A DNA stretch of 64,000 nt from Janthinobacterium sp. PC23-8 (GCF_002250505.1 NZ_NJGY01000001.1:2437066-2501065), one strand, 5' to 3'; counted from the first letter of the stretch, positions 51,327 through 61,025 are shown. Numbers and translations are program-made. Notes: generated by a model not told the origin, from the sequence alone.

Positions 51327-52774
51327 AAAGGCAGTTCTATCCGAAAGTGAGCGCCGGCCTGGCGCGGTAAAAGAAGGACGCGGCCATCGTGGGCGGCGAT
51401 ATATTCACGCACGATGGACAGGCCGATGCCATTGCCGTTGCGCGCGCCGGCCATCTGGCGCGCGCCCTGGTAAAACGGCTCGAAAATGCGTTCGACGTCT
51501 TCGGGCGCGACACCGGCGCCCTGGTCGATACAGTCGATGCGGGCGCAACCCTGGTTACACGACAGTGTAAAACACACGCTGCCGCCCTCGGGGCTGAAGC
51601 GCACGGCGTTCGACAGCAGGTTGGCCAGCACGGTGGCCAGCTTGTCGCGGTCTAGCCGCACCACCAAGGACTCGCCCCGCACATCGATGGTCAAACGGCG
51701 CGCCTGCCATTGCAGTTGCTGCGCCGCCACCACATCGTGCAGCAGCGCCAGCAGGTCGACCTTGCTGTGCGCCAGGTGCTGGGCGTCAAAAGCGGCGGCA
51801 TTGTAGCGCAGCAGGTCTTCGATCTGGGTTTGCAGGGACGCCGTGTTTTGCCGCAGGATGCCGGCGATTTCGCGCTGGCCATCGCTGAGCTTGCCGGCTA
51901 CCTCGTCTTCCAGCAACGCCACGCCTTCGCGCAGGGCGGCCAGCGGGGTTTTCAGTTCGTGCGAGATATGGCGCAAAAAGCGTTCCTTGTCGGCATCGAG
52001 GCTGGCCAGGCGCTGGCGCAGCCAGTCCAGCTGCTGGCCCAGCGAGCGGGTATCGGCCGGACCGCCAACGACGATGGTCTGGTCATAGCGCTTGTCGCCC
52101 AGGCGTGCGATGGCGCGCTCGATGCGGCGTAGCGGACGCGACAGCAAAAAGCCGAAGCAGGTGGCCAGCACGGCCGCCAGCACCACGGCGCCGATCACCA
52201 GCAGGCCCAGCAAGCGGCGCTGGCGTTCCAGTTCGACCAGCAAGTCGTCATTGCGGCTGCCGATCTCCGTCTTGCTGTCGCGCGCCACCGTGTCATTGAT
52301 CTGCGCCATGCGCACAAAGGCGCGCGACACCACCGCATGGCCGTCGCGCTTGCGCTTCTTGCCTGCTTGCAATACCTCCCAGGCCGACTCGGCCTGCGCC
52401 TTCCATTCGTCGGCCAGCTGCGGCGCAACATGCGGCGTGGCGCGGTTCAGCACGCCGAGCGCGCCTTGCGCCTCGTCGCGCGCGCTGGCAAAGCGCTCGC
52501 GGAACACGGGGTCGTCCAGCACCATGAACTGGCGCGCGCTGCGCTCCATGGCCAGCGTGCGTTCGGCCAGGCGTTGCGACTGTTCCGTCAGGGTAATTGC
52601 CTGCGCCGCCGTGTCGCGCCCCAGCTGCGCCAGGTGTTCCAGCGTCAGCAAGGCTTGCACGGAGGTAGCCGCCATGATGCCGGCCGTCAGGATAAACGCG
52701 GCAAAGAGCAATTGGCGAAAGGAAAGTCTGGACAAGGTGCGGCCTTCGGCTGGGGAGCGTGGGAAAAGGCGCAT
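51323..52774 (-). CDS. glrK: Sensor histidine kinase, GlrK/QseE-like
   Basis: Inner-membrane kinase of 483 aa: TM1 near residues 20-40, a helical periplasmic domain, TM2 near 185-205, HAMP, then HisKA with the family-typical FLRHISHELKTPLAALREGV and HATPase_c (GNGIGLSIVREYI). ATG 52774 is chosen; the frame is open to 52999 but that part overlaps the promoter region and looks non-coding. Phosphorylates GlrR. First gene of the operon. Confidence 0.9.
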   Translation of the reverse strand: MRLFPRSPAEGRTLSRLSFRQLLFAAFILTAGIMAATSVQALLTLEHLAQLGRDTAAQAITLTEQSQRLAERTLAMERSARQFMVLDDPVFRERFASARDEAQGALGVLNRATPHVAPQLADEWKAQAESAWEVLQAGKKRKRDGHAVVSRAFVRMAQINDTVARDSKTEIGSRNDDLLVELERQRRLLGLLVIGAVVLAAVLATCFGFLLSRPLRRIERAIARLGDKRYDQTIVVGGPADTRSLGQQLDWLRQRLASLDADKERFLRHISHELKTPLAALREGVALLEDEVAGKLSDGQREIAGILRQNTASLQTQIEDLLRYNAAAFDAQHLAHSKVDLLALLHDVVAAQQLQWQARRLTIDVRGESLVVRLDRDKLATVLANLLSNAVRFSPEGGSVCFTLSCNQGCARIDCIDQGAGVAPEDVERIFEPFYQGARQMAGARNGNGIGLSIVREYIAAHDGRVLLLPRQAGAHFRIELPL

Positions 52775-52989
52775 GGTACGCCAAGCCGATATCCGATGAC
52801 GCCGCCTTGCCCGCTGTCCGGGCTGCCGGCGGCGCACGGCGAATAGTCCTAGTACAATAGGAAAAACCCTGAAACATTCCACTGGCTGGCGCCTGGCACT
52901 GGCTTTTCGCCATGTTGTCCCCAGATAAGAAGCCAGCCTGACCGCATTGCCGTCCATTCCGACCACCCAGAACCGAGATCCCATACCGC

Positions 52990-55881
52990 ATGAGCACATT
53001 TGAAAAAGTCAGCAGCAACTTCATTCCAGTCTTGCAGGCCACCATCGAGCAATATGTCGAGCCCGCATCGGGCATGCGCCATATCCATATGCATACCGAG
53101 CAGGCTGAAATGGTGTTCCTGGTGGCCTTTCCCACCGTGCCTGAAGTGAGCGACGGCCGCGCGCATATCCTGGAACACCTGGCCTTGTGCGGCTCGGCCC
53201 GCTACCCGGTGCGCGACCCGTTTTTCTCGATGCTGCGCCGCTCGACGGCCACCTTCATGAATGCGATGACCTATCCGGACCGCACCGTGTACCCGTTCGC
53301 CAGCACCGACCGCAAGGATTTCTTCAACCTGCTCGATGTGTACCTGGACGCGGCGTTCTTCCCGAATCTCGATTACCTGAACTTCCGCCAGGAAGGCTGG
53401 CGCCATGCCTTCGAAGGCGACAAGCTGGTCTACCAGGGCATTGTCTTCAATGAAATGAAGGGCGCCTTCAACAGCCCCATGCGCGCACTCGACAGCGGCA
53501 TCGCCAGCACCTTGCTCAAAGGCACCACGTACGAAGTGGAGTCGGGCGGCGATCCGCTCGATATCCCCGAGCTGACGCACGAGATGCTGAAACAATTCCA
53601 CGCCAGCCACTACCATCCTTCGCAAGCCGTGATCATGACCGCCGGCAATATCGAAGCATCGGCCGTGCAGGAGCAGGTGGCCGAGCGCGTGCTGTCGAAA
53701 CTGAGCGGCTTTTCACCGCGCCGTTTGCCACAGCTGGCACCCGCCTGGACCGCGCCGCAGGAGAACGTCGTGAAAATTCCATCGCAGGAAGCGCGCGACG
53801 ATGAGTTCGGCCTGCAGTTTGCATGGCTGCTCGGCGAATCGTCCGATCCGCTGGCGTTCTACCACGCCCACTTGCTGTCGTCAGGTTTGCTGGGCGAATC
53901 GTCGGCACCCGTGATGCGCGCGATGGAATCGGCCGGTTACGGCCGCCCGTCCGACATGAACGGCCGCGACGCCGGCACGCGCCAGATGGTGTTCCATATC
54001 GGCATGGAAGGCCTGACGGAAGAACAGATTCCTGATGCCCATGCGCGCATCTGGGCCGCGCTGGAAGAGACGGCCGAAGAGGGCATTCCGGCGGCCGTGC
54101 TGCATGCGGCCCTGCGCGACATCAAATACGGCCAGCGCGAAATCAGCAGCGGCCGCATGCCTTACGGCCTGGGCCGCCTGCTGCACGCGCTGCCGCTGGC
54201 CATGTATGACGGCGACGTGATGGATGCCTTCGACAATGCGGCCATCCTGGAAACGCTGGAACAGCAGATCGCCGATCCGGAGTTTTTCAAGAACCTGGTG
54301 CGCGAGCTGATCGCCAACCCGACCCGCTTGACCACGCGCGTGGTGCCCGATGCCGCCTTCTTCACGCAGCGCGCAGCCCAGGAAGACGCGAAACTGGCGG
54401 CCTTGCAAGCCAGCTTGAGCGACGAGCAGCGCGCACACATTGTTGCCGAGTCCGCTGCGCTCGACGCCCACCAGCAACTGCCGTCGAACTCGGAAGTGCT
54501 GCCGCGCATCCGTCCGAGCGACGTCAGCGCCCATCCGCGCCCGGCGCTGGCCATTCCCGAGGCCGTCAACGGCGCCGTGGCGTTTTCAATCGCCTCGAAC
54601 GGCATCAGCTACGCCAACGTGCTGTACGACGTGTCGCACCTGCCGGAAGCGTCGTGGCCATGGCTGCGCCTGTATACCGACCTGGCGCCGGAACTCGGTG
54701 TCGGCGAGATGTCGTTCGACGACGCCAGCGCCTGGCGCCAGAGCATGGTGCCGTCGTTCCATATCGGCCTGGAAGCGATTCCCCGCCCGCAACAGACGAT
54801 GCGCGTGGAACTGTCGTTCTCGGCCAGCGGCCTGCGCGAAGAGCACGCAGCGATCGCCGCCGTGCTGTCGGCCTGGATCGCCAGGCCGCGCTTCGATGAA
54901 GAGGAGCGGCTGGCGTTCCTGATCGAAAGCCTGGTGCAGGACAAACTGTCCAGCCTGGCAGAATCGGGCAGCCGCTACGCCATGCTGGCCTCGACCGCGC
55001 CGCTGTCGCCGATGCGCCGCTTCGACGACCTGATCGGCGGCCCGGCCGCGCTGCCGTTCTACCGCCGCCTGCAGCAGCTGAGCAAGACCTCCGAGGGCTT
55101 GCAGGAAATCGCGCGCGAGCTCGACGCTCTGCACGCCCACATCATCGCCCAGCCGCCGACCGTGCTGTGCGCCGGTCTGGAGCAGGACGGCGTGATCCTG
55201 GCCGGCCTGCTGGAGCTGCCCGCCATCGACCAGGCCGCCGCCAGGGAAGAAGTGGCAGAAGAAAGTGCGGTGAACGCGCCACCGGTGGTACCACTGCCGC
55301 TGGCCAACACGGCCCTGCATGCGACCAGCCAGATCAACCATTGCTTCGTCTCCTGGACCGTGCCCGGCGTGCATAGCCCGGATGCGGCGGCGCTGGCCGT
55401 GGCGGCCGAGCTGATGACCAACCAGGTGCTGCATACGGCCCTGCGCGAAAAAGGCGGCGCCTATGGCGGCAGCGCCAGCTATGCGGCCGGCGCGGGCACG
55501 TTTACATTGAGTTCCTACCGCGATCCGCGCCTGGCCGGCACCTATGCCGACTTCGACGTGACATTGACGCAGATCCTCGACGGCGAATTCTCGCAGGAAC
55601 AAGTGGAAGAAGCCATCATCTGCGTGATCAAGGGCCTGGACAAGCCGCACTCGCCATATGCCGAAGCGCTGACCGCGTGGAACATGCTGCAGCGCGGCAC
55701 GACCGAAGCGGTGCGCCAGCAGTTCCGCACCGGCGTCTTGACCTGCACCCTGGAGCAAATCAAGGCCGTGACCCGTACCTGGCTGAAAGACGGCCAGCCG
55801 AGCCGAGCCGCGTTTGCGGGCAATACCACGCAGGACCTGGCGGGGCTGGAAGTGGTGGATTTGCTGGCGCTGGCCAGCTAA
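52990..55881 (+). CDS. M16C zinc metallopeptidase (presequence-protease type), stand-alone copy
   Basis: Peptidase of 963 aa with the same architecture as the gene at 21.4-24.2 kb: HxxEH at H59-ILE-H63, distal glutamate in FNEMKGAF, no signal peptide. Long stretches are shared, for example HILEHLALCGS and FFNLLDVYLDA. It has no operon partners, which suggests a general housekeeping peptide-degradation role. A plus-strand TACAAT near 52853 could be its -10 element. The pair are clear paralogues. Confidence 0.9.
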   Translation: MSTFEKVSSNFIPVLQATIEQYVEPASGMRHIHMHTEQAEMVFLVAFPTVPEVSDGRAHILEHLALCGSARYPVRDPFFSMLRRSTATFMNAMTYPDRTVYPFASTDRKDFFNLLDVYLDAAFFPNLDYLNFRQEGWRHAFEGDKLVYQGIVFNEMKGAFNSPMRALDSGIASTLLKGTTYEVESGGDPLDIPELTHEMLKQFHASHYHPSQAVIMTAGNIEASAVQEQVAERVLSKLSGFSPRRLPQLAPAWTAPQENVVKIPSQEARDDEFGLQFAWLLGESSDPLAFYHAHLLSSGLLGESSAPVMRAMESAGYGRPSDMNGRDAGTRQMVFHIGMEGLTEEQIPDAHARIWAALEETAEEGIPAAVLHAALRDIKYGQREISSGRMPYGLGRLLHALPLAMYDGDVMDAFDNAAILETLEQQIADPEFFKNLVRELIANPTRLTTRVVPDAAFFTQRAAQEDAKLAALQASLSDEQRAHIVAESAALDAHQQLPSNSEVLPRIRPSDVSAHPRPALAIPEAVNGAVAFSIASNGISYANVLYDVSHLPEASWPWLRLYTDLAPELGVGEMSFDDASAWRQSMVPSFHIGLEAIPRPQQTMRVELSFSASGLREEHAAIAAVLSAWIARPRFDEEERLAFLIESLVQDKLSSLAESGSRYAMLASTAPLSPMRRFDDLIGGPAALPFYRRLQQLSKTSEGLQEIARELDALHAHIIAQPPTVLCAGLEQDGVILAGLLELPAIDQAAAREEVAEESAVNAPPVVPLPLANTALHATSQINHCFVSWTVPGVHSPDAAALAVAAELMTNQVLHTALREKGGAYGGSASYAAGAGTFTLSSYRDPRLAGTYADFDVTLTQILDGEFSQEQVEEAIICVIKGLDKPHSPYAEALTAWNMLQRGTTEAVRQQFRTGVLTCTLEQIKAVTRTWLKDGQPSRAAFAGNTTQDLAGLEVVDLLALAS

Positions 55882-55909
55882 AAAAGCCTGACCGGAAGCG
55901 CTGCCGCCA

Positions 55910-56314
55910 TCAGTGCGGTACCGCTTCCGCTTCCATGAACACCAGTTCCCATTGATGGCCATCGAGATCCTGGAAGCTGTGGCCGTACATGAAACCGAAA
56001 TCGGTCGGCGCCTTGTAGATGCTGCCGCCGGCCGCGACGGCCTTGGCCACCAGCTGATCGACTTCCGCCCGGCTCTGCGCCGACAGACATACCAATACTT
56101 CCGTTGCCTGCCGGGTATCGCACAGCTGTTTCGGCGTGAACTGCTTGAATTTTTCCTCCGTCAGCAGCATCACGAAACTGCTCTCGCTGACGATCATGCA
56201 GGTGGCCGTCTCGTCGGTGAAATGGGCGTTGAAACTGAAGCCCAGCGCGGTGAAAAAACGCACTGAGCGGTCGAGGTCCCTGACGGGCAGGTTGACGAAC
56301 AGGTTGCGGGCCAT
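55910..56314 (-). CDS. VOC/glyoxalase-family protein
   Basis: Small metal-binding-fold protein of 134 aa with two beta-alpha-beta-beta-beta modules: NLPVRDLDRSVRFFTALGFS at the start and MYGHSFQDLDGHQWELVFME at the end. It belongs to the glyoxalase/bleomycin-resistance/dioxygenase superfamily; the lactoylglutathione-lyase-like subgroup is common in proteobacteria but substrate cannot be assigned. ATG 56314 follows AAGGAGAC. Confidence 0.88.
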   Translation of the reverse strand: MARNLFVNLPVRDLDRSVRFFTALGFSFNAHFTDETATCMIVSESSFVMLLTEEKFKQFTPKQLCDTRQATEVLVCLSAQSRAEVDQLVAKAVAAGGSIYKAPTDFGFMYGHSFQDLDGHQWELVFMEAEAVPH

Positions 56315-56377
56315 GGTGTCTCCTTCGGTGGTGAGGGGATGAAAACGATTTTACACCTGCACCGCCAGGCGCGGCAG

Positions 56378-57286
56378 TCAATCGTCCTGCACGCCCTGCA
56401 AGGTATCGGCCAGCAAGCTGGCCAGCCGCTCGACGGGCGGCCTGGGCGTATGCGCGGCGCGCAGCAGTTCCAGCGACAGCGACGGCAGCGCGGGCAGGCC
56501 GGCTTCCATCGCATCAAGTGCGCAGACCGAGGCCGGCAAGCCGTAGCCGGTGCGTACCGTCACGCCCAGGCCGGCGGCCGCCGCCGCCCACAGGCCCGCC
56601 AGGCTGGGGCTGGTAAACGCGATGCGCCAGGCGATGCCGGCGCGGTCGAGCGCATCCGTGGCGCAGCGCTGGAACAGGCAAGGGCGGTCAAAGGCGATCA
56701 GCGGCAGCGGCTCGCCCGATTGCGGCTGCCAGGGCAGGGTGGGCGAGGCGATCCAGCGCATCTCGGGCATGGCGATCAGGGTACGCCGCTGCGCCGGCCA
56801 GACGGCCAGATCCTGCAAGGCGCTGCAGCCCCATAGCAAGGCCAGGTCGAGCTGGTTCATTTCCATGCGTTCCATCAATGCCGTATTGCGCGCCACATGC
56901 GCTTCGATGCGCACCTTCGGGTGGGCGCGGGCAAAGCGCCCCAGCACCGCCGGCAGCAGCGCCTCGCCAAAGTCTTCCTGCAAGCCAAGGCGAACCCAGC
57001 CTTCAAGTTCCACGCCGCGCAGGGCCACGGCTGCCTCGTCGTTCAGTTCGACCATGCGGCGCGCATAAGACAGCAATACCTCTCCCGCATCCGTCAGCGC
57101 CAATCCACGGCCCGACTTGCGAAACAGCGGCATGCCGGCCTGCTCTTCCAGTTTTTTCAGCTGCGCGCTGACGGCAGAGGTGGAGCGGCCCACCTTGTCG
57201 GCGGCACGGGCAAAGCTGCCCAGCTCGATGCCAGCGATATAGCTGCGCAGGAAAGCGATATCAAAATTGAGTACGTTCATAACCAT
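56378..57286 (-). CDS. LysR family transcriptional regulator
   Basis: LysR-type regulator of 302 aa, complete: helix-turn-helix GSFARAADKVGRSTSAVSAQ and an effector domain. Starts at 57286 or 57280 are both possible. It is divergent from an MFS transporter gene across 97 bp that contain a perfect palindrome, so control of that transporter and autoregulation are likely. The inducer is unknown. Confidence 0.92.
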   Translation of the reverse strand: MVMNVLNFDIAFLRSYIAGIELGSFARAADKVGRSTSAVSAQLKKLEEQAGMPLFRKSGRGLALTDAGEVLLSYARRMVELNDEAAVALRGVELEGWVRLGLQEDFGEALLPAVLGRFARAHPKVRIEAHVARNTALMERMEMNQLDLALLWGCSALQDLAVWPAQRRTLIAMPEMRWIASPTLPWQPQSGEPLPLIAFDRPCLFQRCATDALDRAGIAWRIAFTSPSLAGLWAAAAAGLGVTVRTGYGLPASVCALDAMEAGLPALPSLSLELLRAAHTPRPPVERLASLLADTLQGVQDD

Positions 57287-57302
57287 CCGGTTTTATCGAA
57301 CG

Positions 57303-57323
57303 ATCAGATAAAAATTATCTGAT
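57303..57323. promoter_or_regulatory. Perfect palindrome between LysR and MFS genes
   Basis: ATCAGATAA, 3 nt, TTATCTGAT: 9-bp exact arms, 17 bp upstream of the regulator start. It is AT-rich with the dyad layout of LysR boxes. A terminator is unlikely because the site lies between divergent starts. Confidence 0.7.
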
Positions 57324-57383
57324 ATTCAGAATCATCGTACTGCGCAACACTGACATGGTCAACCACAGCTTTTATTCCATCTC

Positions 57384-58646
57384 ATGAACGCTACCTGCCC
57401 TGCCATCGTTACCTCCGCTCCAGTGTTCAATACCGCCCACCGCTGGAAAGTGCTGGGTGTCGGCGTGGCCGCCAACGCCAGCTTTTCGGCCTGCGCCAAC
57501 GGCATGCCCACCACCGCCATCTGGCTGCGTAGCGGCTATCATCTGAGCAATACCGAACTGGGGGTGGCGCTGGGCGCCATGGGCCTGGGCGTGGCCTTGT
57601 CGGAACTGCCGTGGGGCATGGCCACCGACCGCTGGGGCGACCGGCCCGTGCTGCTGACCGGCCTGCTCGGTACCCTGCTGGCCCTGCTCACCCTGATGCT
57701 GTGGATTACGCCGCAGGGCGCGACCGCGCCATCGCTGTTGTCGCTGTCGGCGGGCCTGGCCCTGGTCGGCGTGCTGGGCGGCAGCGTCAATGGCGCCAGC
57801 GGGCGCGCCGTGATGCGCTGGTTCGGCGCCGGCGAACGCGGTTTTGCCATGAGCATCCGCCAGACGGCCGTGCCGCTTGGCGGCGGCCTGGGCGCCCTGC
57901 TGCTGCCAACCCTGGCCTCGCGTTACGGCTTTGTGCCGGTATTCGGCGTGCTGGGCCTTTTCTGCGCCGTGACGGCGCTGTTGACGTGGCGCTGGATGCA
58001 TGAACCGTCTTTTACGCTTGACGCCGCCAGGGGCCCGCAAAACGCGTCTGCGCGCACGCCTGAGGGCAAGCCATCGTCGCCAGTCTCGCCGCTATATAAC
58101 CACCAGGTCTGGCGCATGGTGGCCGGCATCGGCGTGCTGTGCGTGCCGCAGTTTGCGATCCTCAGCTATGCCACCGTGTTCCTGCACGACCATGGCCATC
58201 TGGGCCTGGCGCAGATCACCGGCGTGATGGTGATGCTGCAGCTGGGCGCGATGGTGATGCGCATCTGGAGCGGGCGCCATACGGACCGCCATGCGAATCG
58301 CCCGGCCTACCTGCGCGGCTCGGTACTGGTGGCGCTGGCGTCGTTTCTGTTGCTGGCCGGCGTGGCAGGTGTTTCCGCGCCGGGCTGGCTGCTGATGGCG
58401 GCCGTGATCGCGGCCGGCGTGTGCGTATCGGCCTGGCATGGCGTGGCCTATACGGAACTGGCGACCCTGGCGGGCGCCGCCAGCGCCGGCACGGCCCTGG
58501 GCATGGCCAACACGGCCGTCTATGTGGGCTTGTTCGCTACGCCGGTCGCGCTGCCGCACTTGCTGGCGGCCAGCAGCTGGGGCCTGGTGTGGCTGGTGGC
58601 GGGACTGGTGGCGCTGATCGCCTGGCCGCTGTTTCCACGGCCTTAA
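57384..58646 (+). CDS. MFS transporter
   Basis: Major facilitator of 420 aa with about 12 TM segments. The loop GMATDRWGDRPVLL between TM2 and TM3 is the family A-motif. It is of the cyanate/nitrate-transporter-like (CynX/NarK) group by general look, but the substrate is not recognisable. Probably controlled by the divergent LysR gene. Its stop overlaps the 3' end of the convergent regulator gene by 4 nt. Confidence 0.88.
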   Translation: MNATCPAIVTSAPVFNTAHRWKVLGVGVAANASFSACANGMPTTAIWLRSGYHLSNTELGVALGAMGLGVALSELPWGMATDRWGDRPVLLTGLLGTLLALLTLMLWITPQGATAPSLLSLSAGLALVGVLGGSVNGASGRAVMRWFGAGERGFAMSIRQTAVPLGGGLGALLLPTLASRYGFVPVFGVLGLFCAVTALLTWRWMHEPSFTLDAARGPQNASARTPEGKPSSPVSPLYNHQVWRMVAGIGVLCVPQFAILSYATVFLHDHGHLGLAQITGVMVMLQLGAMVMRIWSGRHTDRHANRPAYLRGSVLVALASFLLLAGVAGVSAPGWLLMAAVIAAGVCVSAWHGVAYTELATLAGAASAGTALGMANTAVYVGLFATPVALPHLLAASSWGLVWLVAGLVALIAWPLFPRP

Positions 58647-59311
58647 GCCACCAGGGAAATGCGGTACACGCAGCGCATCGCATCGGCCAGCACGTGCTGC
58701 TCGCGCACCACCCTGGCCGATGGCCCCGCCACTTCCTGGAACAGCTGCAGTTCGGAACGGCAAAAGCCCTGGCAGGTGCGCGCCGCAGCGCAGATCGGGC
58801 AATGGTCTTCGATCAGCAGCCAGTCCGCTCCGTCCGCTTCCACCCTGGCCATATAGCCCTCTTCATCGCGGATCGCCGCCAGCTGCGCCAATCGCTTGGG
58901 CAGGTCGGGCGCCGCACACGCCAGCGCATAGGCGCTGCGGCTTTCCTCTTCGCGCTGCGTGATCAGCCTGTTCAGGCCTTCCTCGCCGAACAGCTGGCGC
59001 ACCGAGCCAATCAGCTTGATCGTCAGCTGCGCATGCGTGTCGGGAAAGCGCGCATGGCCCGCTTCGGTCAGCACCCAGTTCTGGCGCGGCCGGCCGGCGC
59101 CGCTTTGCGCTTCCATCCGTCCTTCGATCAGGCCCGCCGTCACCAGCTTTTGCACCTGCTGGCGCGCCGCCTCGCCCGTCATGGCCAGGGTCTTGGCAAG
59201 GGATGCCGTCGAGACCGGTCCCTTGGTCTTGATGAAATACAGGATGCGCTCCGTCGTCTGCAGGGCGGCAGGGCTATCGCCATTATCCAAACGTTTACTT
59301 GTGTAATTCAT
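58643..59311 (-). CDS. Winged-helix regulator with a C-terminal cysteine motif (SufR-like)
   Basis: Regulator of 222 aa (225 aa from a TTG at 59320). The N-terminal winged helix (ERILYFIKTKGPVSTASLAK, TLAMTGEAARQQVQKLV) is followed by a domain ending in DHCPICAAARTCQGFCRSEL. Four closely spaced cysteines of this kind bind an Fe-S cluster in SufR-type regulators. It is divergent from a membrane protein and RND efflux genes across 119 bp and is their likely repressor. Redox or metal sensing is inferred. Confidence 0.82.
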   Translation of the reverse strand: MNYTSKRLDNGDSPAALQTTERILYFIKTKGPVSTASLAKTLAMTGEAARQQVQKLVTAGLIEGRMEAQSGAGRPRQNWVLTEAGHARFPDTHAQLTIKLIGSVRQLFGEEGLNRLITQREEESRSAYALACAAPDLPKRLAQLAAIRDEEGYMARVEADGADWLLIEDHCPICAAARTCQGFCRSELQLFQEVAGPSARVVREQHVLADAMRCVYRISLVA

Positions 59312-59430
59312 TTTACTCAACTATGATGGGGTCAGTTAACCAACCGATTGCTTGCATAATAGGCTGATAGCGCTGCGCTGTCGAGTGTTCCAAGCCTCTT
59401 GGCCGGCAAGCCTCTTTGACGGGACTTACC

Positions 59431-59910
59431 ATGCAGCTCCATCACACCATCTGGCTGTTTCAATGCATCCTGGCCATGGGCCTCGCATGCTGGCTCAGCA
59501 TCGCCGCCCTCAACAATCTGCACGCCTTCCATGGGTCCGTCTGGGCCATCGGCAACACCATGCGCATGGACCCGCTGCGCCAGGACCCGACGATCGACAC
59601 ACCGCTGCTGCGCCGGGCCCTGACGTCATTGAGATTGCATCGCCTGGCACTGCTGGTAGTGCTGGCGCTGCAACTGGGCGCGGCAATCACCGCCTGGAGC
59701 GGCGTCGTGCTGTTCCTCGGCGGCGGCATCGGCGACGCGCTGCCCTGGCTCAATCTCGCCTTGTGCGCGATGGCGGCGTTTTTGCTGCTGATGCACCTGG
59801 GCGGCCTGTGGTTCGGCTACTGGATCGCCCAGGAAAGCCTGCAGACCACGCACCTGGTGCTGCTGCTGTGGACCCTTGCCTTGTTCATGCTCTTTAACGC
59901 GCGGCTCTGA
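59431..59910 (+). CDS. Small integral membrane protein (DUF2165-like)
   Basis: Protein of 159 aa with four TM segments (about 8-28, 72-92, 105-125, 135-155) and the conserved-looking ALNNLHAFHGSVWAIGNTM loop; it resembles the DUF2165 family, of unknown function. ATG 59431 is chosen over TTG 59416; the ribosome-binding site is weak. It lies 26 bp before the RND adaptor gene, so it is probably in that operon. Confidence 0.75.
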   Translation: MQLHHTIWLFQCILAMGLACWLSIAALNNLHAFHGSVWAIGNTMRMDPLRQDPTIDTPLLRRALTSLRLHRLALLVVLALQLGAAITAWSGVVLFLGGGIGDALPWLNLALCAMAAFLLLMHLGGLWFGYWIAQESLQTTHLVLLLWTLALFMLFNARL

Positions 59911-59936
59911 CGCGCCCTTACCGAAAGACGTCCATC

Positions 59937-61025
59937 ATGACAATCCGACTTGCCGGCGCTGGTGCGCTGGCCATTACGCTCGCGGTGGCGGGCATCATCA
60001 CGTACCCCCGCCTCGAATCGCACGCCGCCGCAGCGGCGCCGTCCCCGGCCACCAAGGTGGCGCTGGCGCCCGTGCTGGCCGGCACGCAGCAACGCTACTT
60101 CAGCGGCGTGGGTGAACTGGAAGCGGCGCGCCAGGTGCAGGTGGCGGCAGAAACCGGCGGGCGCATTACCGCCATCCGCTTCGCCTCGGGCCAGCAGGTG
60201 AAAGCCGGCGAAGTGCTGGTGCAGCTCAATGACGCGCCCGAGCAGGCGTCCCTGCTGCGCCTGCGCGCGCAACTGCACAATGCCGTGACCAGCTACCAGC
60301 GCACCGTCCAACTCGTACAAGGCAAGGCGGCCACGCAGGAGCAATTGGACAGCGCCCTGGCCATGCGCGATGCGGCGCTGGGCGAAATGCGCCAGACCGA
60401 AGCGCTGATCGCGCAAAAAACCATCCGCGCCCCCTTCGCCGGCCAGATGGGCATACGCCGCGTGCATGCCGGCCAGTATCTGAACGCCGCCGATACGGTG
60501 GCCAGCCTGGTCGATACCACATCCTTGCTGGTGAACTTCACGCTCGATGAACAGAGCAGCAGCAAGCTCGCTGCCGGGCAGGCGGTGCAGGTCACGGTCG
60601 ACGCTTATCCCGAGCGGGTGTTTGCGGCCAGGATCAGCGCCATCGATCCGCTGATCGCGCGCTCGCGCATGGTGCAGGTGCAGGCGGCTTTGAGCGAGCC
60701 AGACCGCGCGTTGAAGGCCGGCATGTACGCCAATGTGAAGGTGGCGCAGGCCGGCAAGGCCGAGCCGCAACTGACGGTGCCGGAAACGGCCGTCACCTAC
60801 AGCGCGTATGGCGACACGGTGTTTGTGGCGCAGCAGGCGGGCAAGCAGCCGCTCACCGTCAAGCGCGTGGCAGTCAAGCTGGGTGATCGAAACGCGGGCA
60901 GGGTGGAGATCACCGAAGGTCTTGCGGCAGGCCAGCAGGTGGTCGCCTCGGGCCAGCTGAAACTGGCTGACGGCATGGCCGTGCAGGCGGTCGCCAATAC
61001 CCTGGACAAGGATACCGCGCGATGA
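59937..61025 (+). CDS. RND efflux periplasmic adaptor subunit (membrane fusion protein)
   Basis: Membrane fusion protein of 362 aa with an N-terminal anchor/signal (LAGAGALAITLAVAGIITYP), a lipoyl-like hairpin (GELEAARQVQVAAETGGRIT; AAETGG), an alpha-helical hairpin and a beta-barrel (TIRAPFAGQMGIRRVHAGQY). It connects the inner-membrane RND pump with an outer-membrane channel. The stop overlaps the pump start (ATGA at 61022). No outer-membrane factor gene lies before the window ends. Confidence 0.92.
   Translation: MTIRLAGAGALAITLAVAGIITYPRLESHAAAAAPSPATKVALAPVLAGTQQRYFSGVGELEAARQVQVAAETGGRITAIRFASGQQVKAGEVLVQLNDAPEQASLLRLRAQLHNAVTSYQRTVQLVQGKAATQEQLDSALAMRDAALGEMRQTEALIAQKTIRAPFAGQMGIRRVHAGQYLNAADTVASLVDTTSLLVNFTLDEQSSSKLAAGQAVQVTVDAYPERVFAARISAIDPLIARSRMVQVQAALSEPDRALKAGMYANVKVAQAGKAEPQLTVPETAVTYSAYGDTVFVAQQAGKQPLTVKRVAVKLGDRNAGRVEITEGLAAGQQVVASGQLKLADGMAVQAVANTLDKDTAR

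Noticed and set aside
52894-52910. TGGCAC followed by TTTCGC upstream of the second M16C gene, as a sigma-54 promoter
   Set aside because: The essential GC of the -12 element is missing at the right spacing.
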